Shown: positions 1 through 7,917, counted from the stretch's first letter. The stretch: DNA of 64,000 nucleotides from Bdellovibrio bacteriovorus (GCF_001592745.1 NZ_LUKD01000009.1:29341-93340), one strand, 5' to 3'. Numbers and translations are program-made. The notes: generated by a model not told the origin, from the letters alone.

Positions 1-377
1 TGCTGGATCAATTGCTTGCGAGTGTGACCGCCTTCCACCATTTTGTGATAGAAGTATTCGCACAGATTTTTATTCTCGACAGAGTTCGTTGAACCGTACA
101 AAGAAAACTTCACTTGGAAATCAGCGAAGTCTTTTGTGTGTTCGTCATAACTTTTTGCAATCAAAGCTTCAGGAGTGATGCCCATCTCGCGGGCCTTCAC
201 CATGATCGGAGTTCCGTGAGTATCGTCAGCGCAGATGTACACGCACTGATTGCCGCGCATTTCTTGAAAGCGTGCCCAGAAGTCAGCTTGAAGATACTCC
301 ACCAAGTGACCAAGGTGAATGTATCCATTTGCGTAGGGAAGAGCACAAGTAATGAGGATTTTACGGTTTTGGTTCAT
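1..377 (-). CDS. metG: Methionyl-tRNA synthetase, N-terminal part (gene continues off the left edge)
   Basis: Charges tRNA-Met with methionine in the cytosol. Translation from the ATG at 377 starts MNQNRKILITCALPYANGYI and runs into the class I HIGH-type signature HLGH at residues 21-24, followed by ADDTHGTPIM, both typical of bacterial MetRS. About 125 residues are visible before the window edge, so the KMSKS loop and anticodon domain are not seen. The start is 17 bases from the end of the next minus-strand gene (carbonic anhydrase stop at 395), so the two may be co-transcribed. The open frame continues to base 1 without a stop. The identification is firm; only completeness is unknown. Confidence 0.93.
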   Translation of the reverse strand, partial: MNQNRKILITCALPYANGYIHLGHLVEYLQADFWARFQEMRGNQCVYICADDTHGTPIMVKAREMGITPEALIAKSYDEHTKDFADFQVKFSLYGSTNSVENKNLCEYFYHKMVEGGHTRKQLIQ

Positions 378-394
378 CGAATGCCTTTCAGGAA

Positions 395-1159
395 TTAGCG
401 CCAGTCCACGATTCCAGAATCAAGGTGGTAAATGGCCTGAACAACTTTTACCTCACCCGACGCAATGCCGTCACGCAGAAGTGCAGAGCGTTCAGCAAGT
501 TCTTGAGTCACAGTTTGTAGGCCGCTGGAAGTTCTGCCGGTACCACAGGACTCATGTCCCATCACAACAACAAGATTCGATCCTAATTCGCCCACGGCGT
601 ATTCGGTGCTCGCTACTACATCGGCGGCAGCAGAAAGGTCGACCGTGCGAATAACGAAGATCTCGCCTAATTTTTGGTCAAAAATGACTTCGGGCGGAAC
701 GCGAGAATCACTGCAAGTTAGAACCACAGCGTGCGGTTTCTGTCCCGCGACCAAACGCATGCGGTCTTTTGCTGAAGCTCCGTCAGCGCGGAATTTGCCT
801 TTAATGAAGCGAGTGTTTCCGTTTTTAAGCCAACCCAAAGATTTTTCTGCCGCCACGGGGCCCGCAGCCCGTGCGGATGGTTCTTTACCGTGATTTGTAG
901 AAATATGTTGAGCAGCAGCAGCTACAGCGTCTTTCATCTCTTCCGCTTGAGCTTGTGCGGCTTCCATTTCCTGATCGTTCGGGCTTACTTTAGTGATCTC
1001 TTTAGGATCGCTTGAAGTGGCTTCTGCCGGAGCTTCTTTTTGTCCACCTTTCTGATCTTTAAGAACGACTTTTGGTTCTTGCTGTGGAGCTCTGCGCATC
1101 ATTGAAGAGCAACCGGTCATAGTAAGTAAAATGACACCTGTAGTGAAAGCTTTTAGCAT
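395..1159 (-). CDS. Beta-class carbonic anhydrase, predicted lipoprotein
   Basis: Interconverts CO2 and bicarbonate with a zinc site. The beta-class motifs are visible: CSDSR with Cys149, Asp151 and Arg153, and GHESC with His202 and Cys205. I start at 1159, where GGAGG lies just upstream; a longer frame to 1213 lacks this and would bury the signal peptide. Residues 1-17 (MLKAFTTGVILLTMTGC) form a lipoprotein signal with Cys17, followed by an Ala/Glu/Lys-rich linker to about residue 100, so the enzyme is probably tethered in the envelope. Most beta enzymes are cytosolic. The usual A-G-N that follows the second strand reads TVDL here, so activity should not be assumed. 254 residues. Confidence 0.85.
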   Translation of the reverse strand: MLKAFTTGVILLTMTGCSSMMRRAPQQEPKVVLKDQKGGQKEAPAEATSSDPKEITKVSPNDQEMEAAQAQAEEMKDAVAAAAQHISTNHGKEPSARAAGPVAAEKSLGWLKNGNTRFIKGKFRADGASAKDRMRLVAGQKPHAVVLTCSDSRVPPEVIFDQKLGEIFVIRTVDLSAAADVVASTEYAVGELGSNLVVVMGHESCGTGRTSSGLQTVTQELAERSALLRDGIASGEVKVVQAIYHLDSGIVDWR

Positions 1160-1257
1160 TTTGTCCTCCGTCATGCTTTCCTTATTCTCAGGACCTCCAT
1201 CGAGAGACGTCAATTTAAAAACAAAAAAACTTTTACCCTTAAAAAGGAGCTGTCAGA

Positions 1258-2253
1258 ATGTTTGCTGAGGAGACTATCATGTCCGTTGCAGTTCTTTCCC
1301 CCTCTGAAATTCAATCCAAACTTCAAGAGCGTGCTTACGCCGCACAAAAAACTTACTTAGCCATGTACAGCACTTGGTTGGGCGGCATTACGAAAGAGCC
1401 GGGGTTGATGACGGTCCCTATCGACGATCATTTGGTGCATCGTGGGGATGGGGTGTTTGAAGCGATCAAGGTCGTTGATGGCAAAGCCTTTCTTCTGCAA
1501 GAGCACTTAGAGCGTTTAGAGCTTTCTGCGGGTAAAATCGGTTTAAAACTTCCGATGCCCCTTGATGAAATGCGTGAAGTGATCTTTAGAACCGTTCAAG
1601 TAGCGAGTACAAAAAACGCTGTCTTGCGTCTTTATATCTCGCGCGGTCCGGGCGGATTTACGACGAACCCCTATGAGTGTTTGGCGTCGCAGATGTATTT
1701 GGTTGTAACAGCTTACACTCCGTATTCTGAAGAAAGATATATCAACGGAGTGAAAGTGGGGCGCAGTCAAATCCCTCCGAAAGACCCTTGGTTTGCGACG
1801 ATTAAAACTTGCAATTACTTGCAAAACGTTTTGATGAAAAAAGAAAGCGTCGATCGTAAACTTGATTTCACAATCGGTGTAGATCCTCAAGGGTACTTAA
1901 CGGAAAGCTCGACGGAAAATATCGTGATGATTGATAAAAATCGCACTTTGGTTCGTCCTAAACTTCGTCAGATCTTAAAAGGCACAACGATGATGCGCAG
2001 TTTTGAACTCGCTGAATCCCTTTTAGCGGCGGGTGCCTTAACAGGCATTCAGGAAAAAGATTTAACCGAGATGGATCTTTACGAAGCGCAAGAAGTGATG
2101 ATGATTGGAACGACGTTAGATGTTTTGCCAGTCACAGAATATGAAGGAAAGAAAATCGGGACGGGAAAGCAAGGACCGGTTTCAGCACAGCTCTTACAGC
2201 TTCTGCGTGAGGATATGAAAAAGGGGCCGAAAGCGACCCCTGTTCCAGTTTAA
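1258..2253 (+). CDS. Class IV PLP-dependent aminotransferase (branched-chain / D-amino acid aminotransferase or aminodeoxychorismate lyase type)
   Basis: A fold-type IV PLP enzyme, cytosolic. HRGDGVFEAIKV at residues 61-72, the acidic-arginine helix EHLERLELSA, the PLP lysine in TIKTCNYLQN (Lys183) and the cofactor-loop sequence ESSTENIVMI all match the family. 331 residues is slightly longer than the typical 280-310, mostly from an N-terminal extension. Two starts are plausible: 1258 with AAGGAG eight bases upstream, or 1279 with GGAG six bases upstream. Substrate class (branched-chain amino acids, D-alanine or aminodeoxychorismate) cannot be decided from sequence alone. It converges with mreB; the stop codons overlap by four bases. 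Confidence 0.85.
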   Translation: MFAEETIMSVAVLSPSEIQSKLQERAYAAQKTYLAMYSTWLGGITKEPGLMTVPIDDHLVHRGDGVFEAIKVVDGKAFLLQEHLERLELSAGKIGLKLPMPLDEMREVIFRTVQVASTKNAVLRLYISRGPGGFTTNPYECLASQMYLVVTAYTPYSEERYINGVKVGRSQIPPKDPWFATIKTCNYLQNVLMKKESVDRKLDFTIGVDPQGYLTESSTENIVMIDKNRTLVRPKLRQILKGTTMMRSFELAESLLAAGALTGIQEKDLTEMDLYEAQEVMMIGTTLDVLPVTEYEGKKIGTGKQGPVSAQLLQLLREDMKKGPKATPVPV

Positions 2254-3293
2254 ACTTCCAATTGAATTTTATCTAAGAGCTCAGGGTCACTCAAGACAGC
2301 TTCGCCTCCGCGGGCGATGGCTGTCAGAGGGCTCTCAGCAATTCTGACCGGCAAACGCACTTCATTTTGAATGCGCAAATCGAAATCGCGAATCAAAGCT
2401 CCGCCACCAGCAAGCACAACACCTCTTTCGATAATGTCTGACACAAGTTCTGGGGGAGTGTGTTCTAAAGCGCGGTGAATGGCATTGATAACTTCTTGAA
2501 CTGAGTTATTCATCGCAAGTCCTACGTCTTCAGAGCTGACTTCCATGGTTTTATTCATTCCCGTATCAGCATCACGACCTGTGATTGTCGCTGTTTTGAT
2601 ATCTTTTTTCGGAACAGCTGTACCGATAGAGACTTTCAAATATTCCGCCGTCGTTTCAGAAATAATAAGCTTTTTGTATTTACGGAAGTAATCAATGATC
2701 GAGTCATCGATTTTATGTCCACCCACGCGAGCGGCTTCACAGTAAACGATATCAGCTAGGGCGATAACCGCAACTTCCGTTGTGCCACCACCGATATCGA
2801 TAATCATATTGCCTTCAGCAGACTTGATATTAAGGCCTGAGCCAATCGCTGCGGCCATCGGCTCATCAATCAAGAAAACTTCTTTTGCGCCAGCCGCTTT
2901 ACAAGATTGAATAACGGCTTTTTTCTCTACTTCCGTCACTCCGTAAGGCAAGGACACGACAACTCTTGGACGAGAAAATGCAGATTTCACTCCCGGAGCT
3001 GAAAGAAAGTGTCTTAACATCACTTCCGTTGTTTCAAAGTCCGCAATCACGCCATCACGAATCGGCTTTTGCGGAAAGATGCTGCCAGGGTTGTTCGCCA
3101 ATTTTTCTTTGGCATCTGTTCCAACCGCGATCACTCTTTTTTTGCCAGGACTTGTTTGTTGGTACGCGATCAAAGAAGGCTCATTTAAAATGATGCCTTT
3201 GCCACGGCCTGCGATTAAAGTGTTCGCAGTGCCGAGGTCGACGTACAAATCAGCGGCGGTTCCAGCTTCATCCCTAAATAACCAAGACAACAT
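2250..3293 (-). CDS. mreB: Rod-shape actin homologue MreB
   Basis: Actin-like ATPase that forms membrane filaments guiding side-wall peptidoglycan synthesis. The phosphate-1 motif VDLGTANTLI (residues 18-27), the phosphate-2 motif IDIGGGTTEVAV and the adenosine motif VLAGGGALI are present, and the 347-residue length equals that of classic MreB. The N-terminus (MLSWLF) is short and hydrophobic, suited to membrane binding. It is the second gene of a pair: only two bases separate it from the upstream secreted-protein gene. No mreC or mreD is next to it, so this is a stand-alone copy. Bdellovibrio is known to carry two MreB paralogues; which one this is cannot be told here. Confidence 0.95.
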   Translation of the reverse strand: MLSWLFRDEAGTAADLYVDLGTANTLIAGRGKGIILNEPSLIAYQQTSPGKKRVIAVGTDAKEKLANNPGSIFPQKPIRDGVIADFETTEVMLRHFLSAPGVKSAFSRPRVVVSLPYGVTEVEKKAVIQSCKAAGAKEVFLIDEPMAAAIGSGLNIKSAEGNMIIDIGGGTTEVAVIALADIVYCEAARVGGHKIDDSIIDYFRKYKKLIISETTAEYLKVSIGTAVPKKDIKTATITGRDADTGMNKTMEVSSEDVGLAMNNSVQEVINAIHRALEHTPPELVSDIIERGVVLAGGGALIRDFDLRIQNEVRLPVRIAESPLTAIARGGEAVLSDPELLDKIQLEV

Positions 3294-3295
3294 AT

Positions 3296-3910
3296 TTATT
3301 TACCGAATCCTTTGTGGCTCTCAAATGGGAATGTAGCAAAAATCGAGATGTAAGAATAAGACTTATTCAACTCTAGGCCCAACTCCGCCCCTAAAGTCAC
3401 TTGATTCCAATCGACGTAATGAAATTCTGTGCCGATTGCCAAGTTGGACGCTACGTAGTTTTCTTCTTTTGTGTTAAGGAACGTGAAGGGGATAGAGAAG
3501 TAGGGAACAGACATTCCGTACTCAGTATCAAACTTTTTGCTCAGCATGGGTGCTAGTTGCAGTTGAATTAAGTTTTCGTCCTCATCTCTTGCGATACCGG
3601 CACCCAAACGAAGCCCCATCGCCGGTTGATTGTCGACGTCAGGAATCGGGATCCACTTTGCACTTGCAAAAGCGTTGAAGTCTACAGCACCTGCGCCCAT
3701 CGAAATACGACCGCTCATGGATTCATTGATAGCGGTGTCGAAGAAGACGTTGAAGTTTGCTCCGTTACCTTTGTTCGTTAGAAGTTGAGGTTCAACTCCC
3801 ACTTGATATTTTCCTGGAGCCAGCAATTCTCCGGATTCAGCGATGCTCAAGTAGGCATGCGCCGAGGAACTTAAAAACAGACCTAAAACGAAGTATTTAG
3901 CAAATTTCAT
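3296..3910 (-). CDS. Secreted protein, probable outer-membrane beta-barrel
   Basis: I do not recognise a named family. The start chosen at 3910 gives MKFAKYFVLGLFLSSSAHA, a clean signal peptide with an AHA cleavage site; the longer frame to 3973 adds a non-signal extension. AAAGG lies about ten bases upstream. The mature part (about 185 residues) is rich in alternating hydrophobic/polar stretches with repeated Gly/Tyr/Phe (for example LRLGAGIA, LAIGTEFHYV, TLGAELGLEL) and ends in a short tail after FATFPFES, as in small transmembrane barrels. It lies two bases upstream of mreB and probably shares its transcript. Function unknown. Confidence 0.7.
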   Translation of the reverse strand: MKFAKYFVLGLFLSSSAHAYLSIAESGELLAPGKYQVGVEPQLLTNKGNGANFNVFFDTAINESMSGRISMGAGAVDFNAFASAKWIPIPDVDNQPAMGLRLGAGIARDEDENLIQLQLAPMLSKKFDTEYGMSVPYFSIPFTFLNTKEENYVASNLAIGTEFHYVDWNQVTLGAELGLELNKSYSYISIFATFPFESHKGFGK

Positions 3911-4001
3911 GAAATTAAAGCCTTTCAAAACATCCGATCTAAAAATGGTAGCCATTCGCGAATCGTTTGACAAGACCTTGATCCAAAGAGACCTTTAAGA
4001 A

Positions 4002-4769
4002 GTGACGAAACTTCCCATATCTCTAGTGATCATTACCTTAAATGAAGAGGCGCATATCGAGCGCTGCATTCGCTCCGTTCCCTTTGCCGACGATGTTGTC
4101 GTGGTTGATAGCTTTTCGACGGATCGCACGGTAGAAATCGCCGAACGCTGTGGAGCCCGCGTGTTCCAGGAAAAGTGGAAGGGTTTTGGCCCGCAAAAAG
4201 CCTTCGCGACGGCTCAAGCTAAAAACCCTTGGGTGTTGGCGTTAGACGCAGATGAAGCTTTAAGTCCCGAGCTTGCCGCAGAGATTTATGGTCGTTTTTC
4301 AGAATTAAATTCCGAAGCGGGTTATCTTTTCCCGCGCAAGTCTTACCACTTGGGGCGCTGGATTTCTCACGGCGGATGGTATCCTGACTATCAACTGCGG
4401 TTGTTTAATAAATCCATTTCTCAGTGGGATTCCGCAGACGTACACGAAAAAGTGGAAGTAAAGTTAAAGTTAAAAATGAAGAAAGACCTGCTTCATTGGG
4501 TCTTTGATGGCATCAGCGATCAGGTGCTTACGAACGATCGTTATTCTACGTTAGGCGCAAAAGAACTTGCAGCGGCAGGGAAGAAGTTTTCTTACTTAAA
4601 GATGATCTTTAAGCCTTGGGGAAAGTTCGTCGAGACTTACTTTGTGAAAGCCGGCTTTCTAGATGGGCTCCCAGGTTTTATCATCGCTGTCGGCGCCTCT
4701 TACTCGTTGTTTTTAAAATTCGCCAAACTCTGGGAGATGGAACGTGCTCAGAAAAAGTCTTCTCAATAA
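4002..4769 (+). CDS. Glycosyltransferase family 2, lipopolysaccharide-core WaaE/LgtF type
   Basis: Transfers a sugar from a nucleotide-sugar donor, most likely onto the LPS core, at the inner face of the inner membrane. The GT-A start ISLVIITLNEEAHIERCIRS, the VVVDSFSTDRT strand and the DxD-type LALDADEAL (about residues 79-87) follow the WaaE/LgtF pattern; the RKSYHLGRWISHGGW block and RLFNK are also typical of that subfamily. It starts with GTG at 4002. 255 residues is the normal length. The next gene begins inside its 3' end (26-base overlap), so the two are translationally linked. The exact sugar cannot be inferred. Confidence 0.85.
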   Translation: MTKLPISLVIITLNEEAHIERCIRSVPFADDVVVVDSFSTDRTVEIAERCGARVFQEKWKGFGPQKAFATAQAKNPWVLALDADEALSPELAAEIYGRFSELNSEAGYLFPRKSYHLGRWISHGGWYPDYQLRLFNKSISQWDSADVHEKVEVKLKLKMKKDLLHWVFDGISDQVLTNDRYSTLGAKELAAAGKKFSYLKMIFKPWGKFVETYFVKAGFLDGLPGFIIAVGASYSLFLKFAKLWEMERAQKKSSQ

Positions 4770-5715
4770 ATCTCTTCTTAGTATCGTCTTTTTAGTTTTT
4801 GCAGAGGCCGCTTTGGCGGTCGCTCCGAAGTATCCCGCAATCCGTGAGGTTTACGGGCAGGTTTGGCTGACGGGGAAAGATGGCAAAAGAGCTCTCGTAA
4901 AAGGCCGTCAGGTTCTTCGTGAAAAAGCTCTACTAGAGACGTCTTTAACTGGCCGAGTTAAAGTAGAACTTGATGAAAAGCGCAATTTCATCTTGCTAGG
5001 TTCAGGTGAAGTTTTAATGCCGGTGATCAGTTGGGAGTCGGGTGAAGCTCCCGTTGTGATTCTAAAAAGCGGTGATCTTCACTGGAATCAGAAAGAAAAA
5101 GGCGCTTACAATATTGCTTTGCGTTCGGACCTTTTTGAGTTCCTGGCGATCCCGGGCGATTATGTTCTTTCCATCTATCCGCAAAAAGCCTTCACGGGCG
5201 TGAAGGTGTTTGAAGGCACCATGGAGTTTTCAGCCCTCAATGGTGAAGAGTCCGTGACGGTAAAAAAAGGACAGCAAGCGGGTTTTCAAGGTGTGATTGA
5301 AAACGGTGAGATCTCTTACGATGTTCTTCTTAAAGGTAAGAAAATTCCCAAAGGTCGTTTGACGGCGGTGACTCCGATTGATGCGGGGGAATTGAATAAA
5401 GCTGCCGCCGATGAGAAAAAACGTCTTGATGGAATCGCGAAATTAAAAGCGCAAGAACAAGCTCGGTTAGCGAAATTAAAGCGAGAAGGTGTGATCTGCA
5501 GTCAGCCTGCAGGCAAATTCAATGAGTGCGTTTGGACGTGCGTGAATAATCCTAAGAAGGAAAAGAAGAACTGCCTCGTCCAAAACGAGGGGACTGCCTG
5601 TGTCCGCCGCCGCTGCAACGCCAATGGGGATTGGTCCGAAGAAACCACTTTGGATGCTGAAAAAGCCAGCATAGTTTGTAAGGCGCAACCGGTCGTAGCT
5701 ATTTGTGATTATTAA
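4744..5715 (+). CDS. Secreted FecR-domain protein with cysteine-rich C-terminus
   Basis: Starts with GTG at 4744 inside the preceding glycosyltransferase gene. Residues 1-25 are a signal peptide ending AEAALA. Residues about 35-190 read as a FecR-like domain: VYGQVWLT, then a loop with LLETSLTGRVKVEL, then repeated short strands ending GVKVFEGTMEF and VTVKKGQQAGF. A charged helix (AADEKKRLDGIAKLKAQEQA) follows, then a C-terminal segment with at least eight cysteines (CSQP, CVWTC, CVRRRC). FecR domains often sense or bind envelope components; no sigma factor or receptor is adjacent, so a signalling role is not supported. The cysteine tail is probably disulfide-bonded in the periplasm. Confidence 0.7.
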   Translation: MLRKSLLNKSLLSIVFLVFAEAALAVAPKYPAIREVYGQVWLTGKDGKRALVKGRQVLREKALLETSLTGRVKVELDEKRNFILLGSGEVLMPVISWESGEAPVVILKSGDLHWNQKEKGAYNIALRSDLFEFLAIPGDYVLSIYPQKAFTGVKVFEGTMEFSALNGEESVTVKKGQQAGFQGVIENGEISYDVLLKGKKIPKGRLTAVTPIDAGELNKAAADEKKRLDGIAKLKAQEQARLAKLKREGVICSQPAGKFNECVWTCVNNPKKEKKNCLVQNEGTACVRRRCNANGDWSEETTLDAEKASIVCKAQPVVAICDY

Positions 5716-5753
5716 GTTTTTCTGATTTTTTCAGTGGCGGGTAAATTTCCTGC

Positions 5754-5782
5754 TTGCCATTTCCACGACAAAATCCTATAAA
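5754..5782 (+). promoter_or_regulatory. Sigma-70 type promoter of tRNA-His
   Basis: TTGCCA at 5754-5759 and TATAAA at 5777-5782 are separated by 17 bases, and the tRNA begins 15 bases after the -10 box. Position and spacing fit a housekeeping promoter for the tRNA. Confidence 0.75.
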
Positions 5783-5797
5783 GGTTCTTCCTTTTGT

Positions 5798-5874
5798 GGT
5801 GGGTATAGCTCAGTTGGTAGAGCATCGGATTGTGATTCCGAGTGTCGCGGGTTCAAGCCCCGTTACTCACCCCA
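5798..5874 (+). tRNA. tRNA-His (anticodon GTG)
   Basis: 77 bases with the extra G at position -1 (5798) that is diagnostic of tRNA-His, opposed by C73 at 5871. The acceptor arm GTGGGTA (5799-5805) pairs with TACTCAC (5864-5870) with one G-T wobble. The anticodon stem is TCGGA/TCCGA around the loop TTGTGAT; the anticodon GTG is at 5832-5834. The T-arm carries GTTCAAG and the 3' CCA is encoded at 5872-5874. The D-arm (TAGCTCAGTTGGTAGAGC) is standard. Its 3' side borders the decayed accessory region, so it is a possible integration site. Confidence 0.97.
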
Positions 5875-5906
5875 ATTTTTCTCCCGTATAAATCGCAGAT
5901 AGATCT

Positions 5907-5945
5907 AAACTCTGAAAGCCTCTTCTATTAAGGGTTTCAGAGTTT
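5907..5945. repeat. 14-bp inverted repeat downstream of tRNA-His, possible terminator
   Basis: AAACTCTGAAAGCC at 5907-5920 is complementary to GGGTTTCAGAGTTT at 5932-5945 with one mismatch, around an 11-base loop. There is no long T-tract after it, so it is a stable hairpin that could end the tRNA transcript or the minus-strand decayed gene, rather than a textbook terminator. Confidence 0.55.
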
Positions 5946-6047
5946 GTGCGGGAAGCTGCATTTTTCTGATTCCCTGGTTCTTGCTATCGAGACATCCATC
6001 AAAGAATCCATTCAAAGGGTATCTCACAAGGTGGGCTTTGGATGCGT

Positions 6048-6485
6048 TTAACAGCCGTCGCTGCCACCTTTTTTAGTAGCTTTTAGTTTGAACATCAGCT
6101 TTTGGAAGCATATCTCCTCGATACTGTTTACAGATTCTTCGTAGCTTTCCATACTACCGGAATAAAATCGCCTTCAAGCGATTTTATTGAGGACTCTTCA
6201 AAGTAGAGCTCAATACTTTCTGCTAACCCATTAACATTCATAAGTGCCAACCTTGAGGGCCAATGTTGGAAGCTTTTTAAAATATCTAGCTCGGGAAGTT
6301 TGGTCGTTTTGATGTTTGGTAAGATCGTAGCTTATCTAGTTGTTTCAGTGTCACTGCATCGGTAGTATCAGTATCAAAAAACCTCTATCATGCGATTTTT
6401 TATGCCAGCGGCAGAGAAGGCTTTCATCGTGTGAACCAGTGAGCTTGTGCTTCCTGCCAAACTAAGTTCAGGAAATATTTTCGCT
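6048..6485 (-). pseudogene. Decayed HEPN/Toprim-associated domain protein (C-terminal part, several frameshifts)
   Basis: Reading the minus strand and switching frame three times gives one coherent protein. Segment 1 contains PELSLAGSTSSLVHTMKAFS and ends NRMIEVF; after a shift in a T-run, segment 2 is DTDTTDAVTLKQLDKLRSY; after another shift, segment 3 is LPELDILKSFQHWP followed by ALMNVNGLAESIELY and IPVVW; segment 4 is ESYEESVNSIEEICFQKLMF, ending at the TAA at 6048-6050. The order (SLV..KAF.gaGI.NR, D.DT, LP, MNVNGLA.SIELY, pV.W) matches what I remember of HEPN/Toprim-associated antiviral-type proteins. Any N-terminal half is absent: a stop precedes at about 6486. This is a broken gene with no possible full-length product. 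The family name is from memory; the frameshift pattern is directly visible. Confidence 0.6.
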
Positions 6486-6495
6486 TAAAATCGGC

Positions 6496-6819
6496 TTATT
6501 TTCTAAATCCGCCGGATTTGTTAAAATAGGTGTGAATGGAAATTGCCATTCCTTTTTCTCTTTCGGAAACAGATGGCATTCCCATGTGCTCAAGACATTT
6601 TTTTAGAAATCGTTCAACGTCGTCAACGCTCCCGCCATTTGCGAGAATTGTATACAGAGGTCCGGCGTAAGAGTCGTATTCGTCAGGTGGCAGCCCGTCT
6701 TTAATGAGATCCCCAATGACCTCAATTGGATCCCAGAATTGTAAATAGCGTCTTAATACTTCCATGACTTCCTTCATATCTGCATTTAATAAACATTCTT
6801 TTGTGCAGTCAAACTTCAT
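6496..6819 (-). CDS. Small cytosolic protein, DUF1871-like
   Basis: 107 residues with no signal peptide or membrane segment. The segment around residues 28-56 (LQFWDPIEVIGDLIKDG, then PPDEYDSYAGPLYTIL) resembles the WDPIGV/DEYD pattern of small DUF1871-type proteins that often sit in toxin-immunity or mobile neighbourhoods. The second half is helical (DVERFLKKCLEHMG). The ATG at 6819 has only a weak ribosome site. It lies between two decayed genes in the accessory pocket, and its frame is intact. No function is assigned; an immunity role would be speculation. Confidence 0.5.
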   Translation of the reverse strand: MKFDCTKECLLNADMKEVMEVLRRYLQFWDPIEVIGDLIKDGLPPDEYDSYAGPLYTILANGGSVDDVERFLKKCLEHMGMPSVSEREKGMAISIHTYFNKSGGFRK

Positions 6820-6876
6820 TTATACTTTGGATTACGGCTACAAAATCAACACTGTTGTCAAAGTTCCGCTGCTTTC

Positions 6877-7269
6877 ATACTGATAGCTTGTACAACTTTG
6901 GTTGTCCTGTGGTGGAAAGCTTTCGGTGGAGACATGCTTGAAAGGGCGCGATTTTCCGAAGTTAAAATGAATCTAAAGAGTCTAGTTTCTGCAGAAGGGA
7001 GTTATCACTCAGTATACGGTTAGTACACGGCCGACTTTAATAAATTAGGCTTTTCTATTGAAGGCGATGTGAGAGCCAAATTTTATTTAGATAAAGATTA
7101 TATTATTAGCAATGTGCGGGCGAAAATTAAAGAAGATCTTCCATTTGTAGCTTCAGATGATCACCAGGTTCTGTTTGTCTTTAAAGAGGGTTTCGCGCAG
7201 AAGTCTATATGCAAATTGCGGAGAAATGGAATTCTAAGTGAATTAGGTGATAGTCAGAATGAAAGATAA
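6877..7269 (+). pseudogene. Decayed type IV pilin-like gene with in-frame TAG
   Basis: One plus-strand frame reads a hydrophobic helix (FILIACTTLVVLWW), then ARFSEVKMNLKSLVSAEGSY and HSVYG, then TAG at 7021-7023, then YTADFNKLGFSIEGDVRAKF and a further 50 residues to TAA at 7267-7269. The order (hydrophobic helix, R-x-SEVK-x-NL, AE-S-Y, VYG-x-YT, LGF, G) is the classic type IVa pilin N-terminal half. The canonical GFTLIE leader is not found upstream and a nonsense codon splits the gene. A GTG at 7069 leaves a 66-residue remnant unlikely to work. Pilin assignment is by pattern only. Confidence 0.5.
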
Positions 7270-7631
7270 AAAAATGATTCTGATATTTACTCTCGTTGTT
7301 TTAGGTATTCCGGCTGCATTTGATCACTTTGTGTCAGCTGTGTTACTAGCAGCCTTCTCATACGGTGAGTGTAAAGTGTTCACAATCTTAAAGTCGACCA
7401 AAGTTCGCTGCTGAAATTGCCAGCATGTTGGATATTCAAAAGTTAATAGTTTACCGGGTTGCTTTTGTTCTGGCGGTGATGATCGTGTTCCTACGATGAT
7501 TGGATTGTTTTTTTTTGCGACTCTTTCAGGGGCAGGGGCTTGGCGTATCAGCGCTGCCAATGTTGTTTGCTGCATATGTATTTTTCTCTCCAGGTGCTCA
7601 TTCGTGCGAAAAATGCAGACGGTATATTTAA
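7259..7631 (+). pseudogene. Decayed membrane protein with split zinc-ribbon (CxxC) motifs
   Basis: Starts with ATG at 7259, overlapping the end of the preceding remnant. The first 51 codons (MKDKKMILIFTLVVLGIPAA and a second hydrophobic stretch) end at TGA 7412-7414. The same frame then continues NCQHVGYSKVNSLPGCFC, so the TGA sits inside what would be a C-x-N-C zinc knuckle, as if a Trp codon had mutated. The frame goes on through MIGLFFFATLSGAG. A shifted frame then supplies LPMLFAAYVFFSPGAHSCEK and CRRYI, ending in a second CxxC pair and TAA at 7629-7631. Two CxxC pairs around hydrophobic segments suggest a former zinc-ribbon membrane protein. A 51-residue fragment could still be made. Confidence 0.45.
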
Positions 7632-7639
7632 GTCAAATT

Positions 7640-7790
7640 TAAATTTTAAAAATTAATATTTATTGGAAATAAATATTAAAATAATTATTTGCCTGAATAT
7701 TTAAATATTTAAATATTTAATTGGCAGAAAATTAATTTCCTGACAGGAAATATTCGGCAAATAAATAAAATAATTATGAAAATTAAAATC
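7640..7790. repeat. AT-rich palindromic stretch
   Basis: Very AT-rich DNA with nested symmetry. ATTTGCCTGAATATT (7687-7701) is the inverse of AATATTCGGCAAAT (7749-7762) apart from one missing base. The element ATATTTAA occurs three times in direct succession between them. TTTCCTGACAGGAAA is a near-perfect 7-bp hairpin just inside the right arm. No coding sequence is seen. It separates the decayed genes from the 57-aa gene and could be a regulatory or recombination site; nothing decides between these. Confidence 0.5.
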
Positions 7791-7917
7791 GCTTGCTTTT
7801 GTGTTGCTTCCTTTGAATCCTATTAATACCTCCTTTCAGCATCTCCACCACACAAACGGCATACGGTAATCTGCTCAGCAGTAGTGTTCCGCATAAATTT
7901 AAGCATAGGAGGTGCTT

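Noticed and set aside
6161..6188. Perfect 11-bp inverted repeat AATAAAATCGC / GCGATTTTATT
   Set aside because: It lies inside the decayed HEPN/Toprim-like frame (codons for EESSIKSLEGDFI), so it is probably chance within coding sequence and not a terminator.
7324..7575. 83-codon minus-strand frame
   Set aside because: Overlaps the decayed zinc-ribbon gene, whose hydrophobic and CxxC patterns make better sense; no ribosome site.
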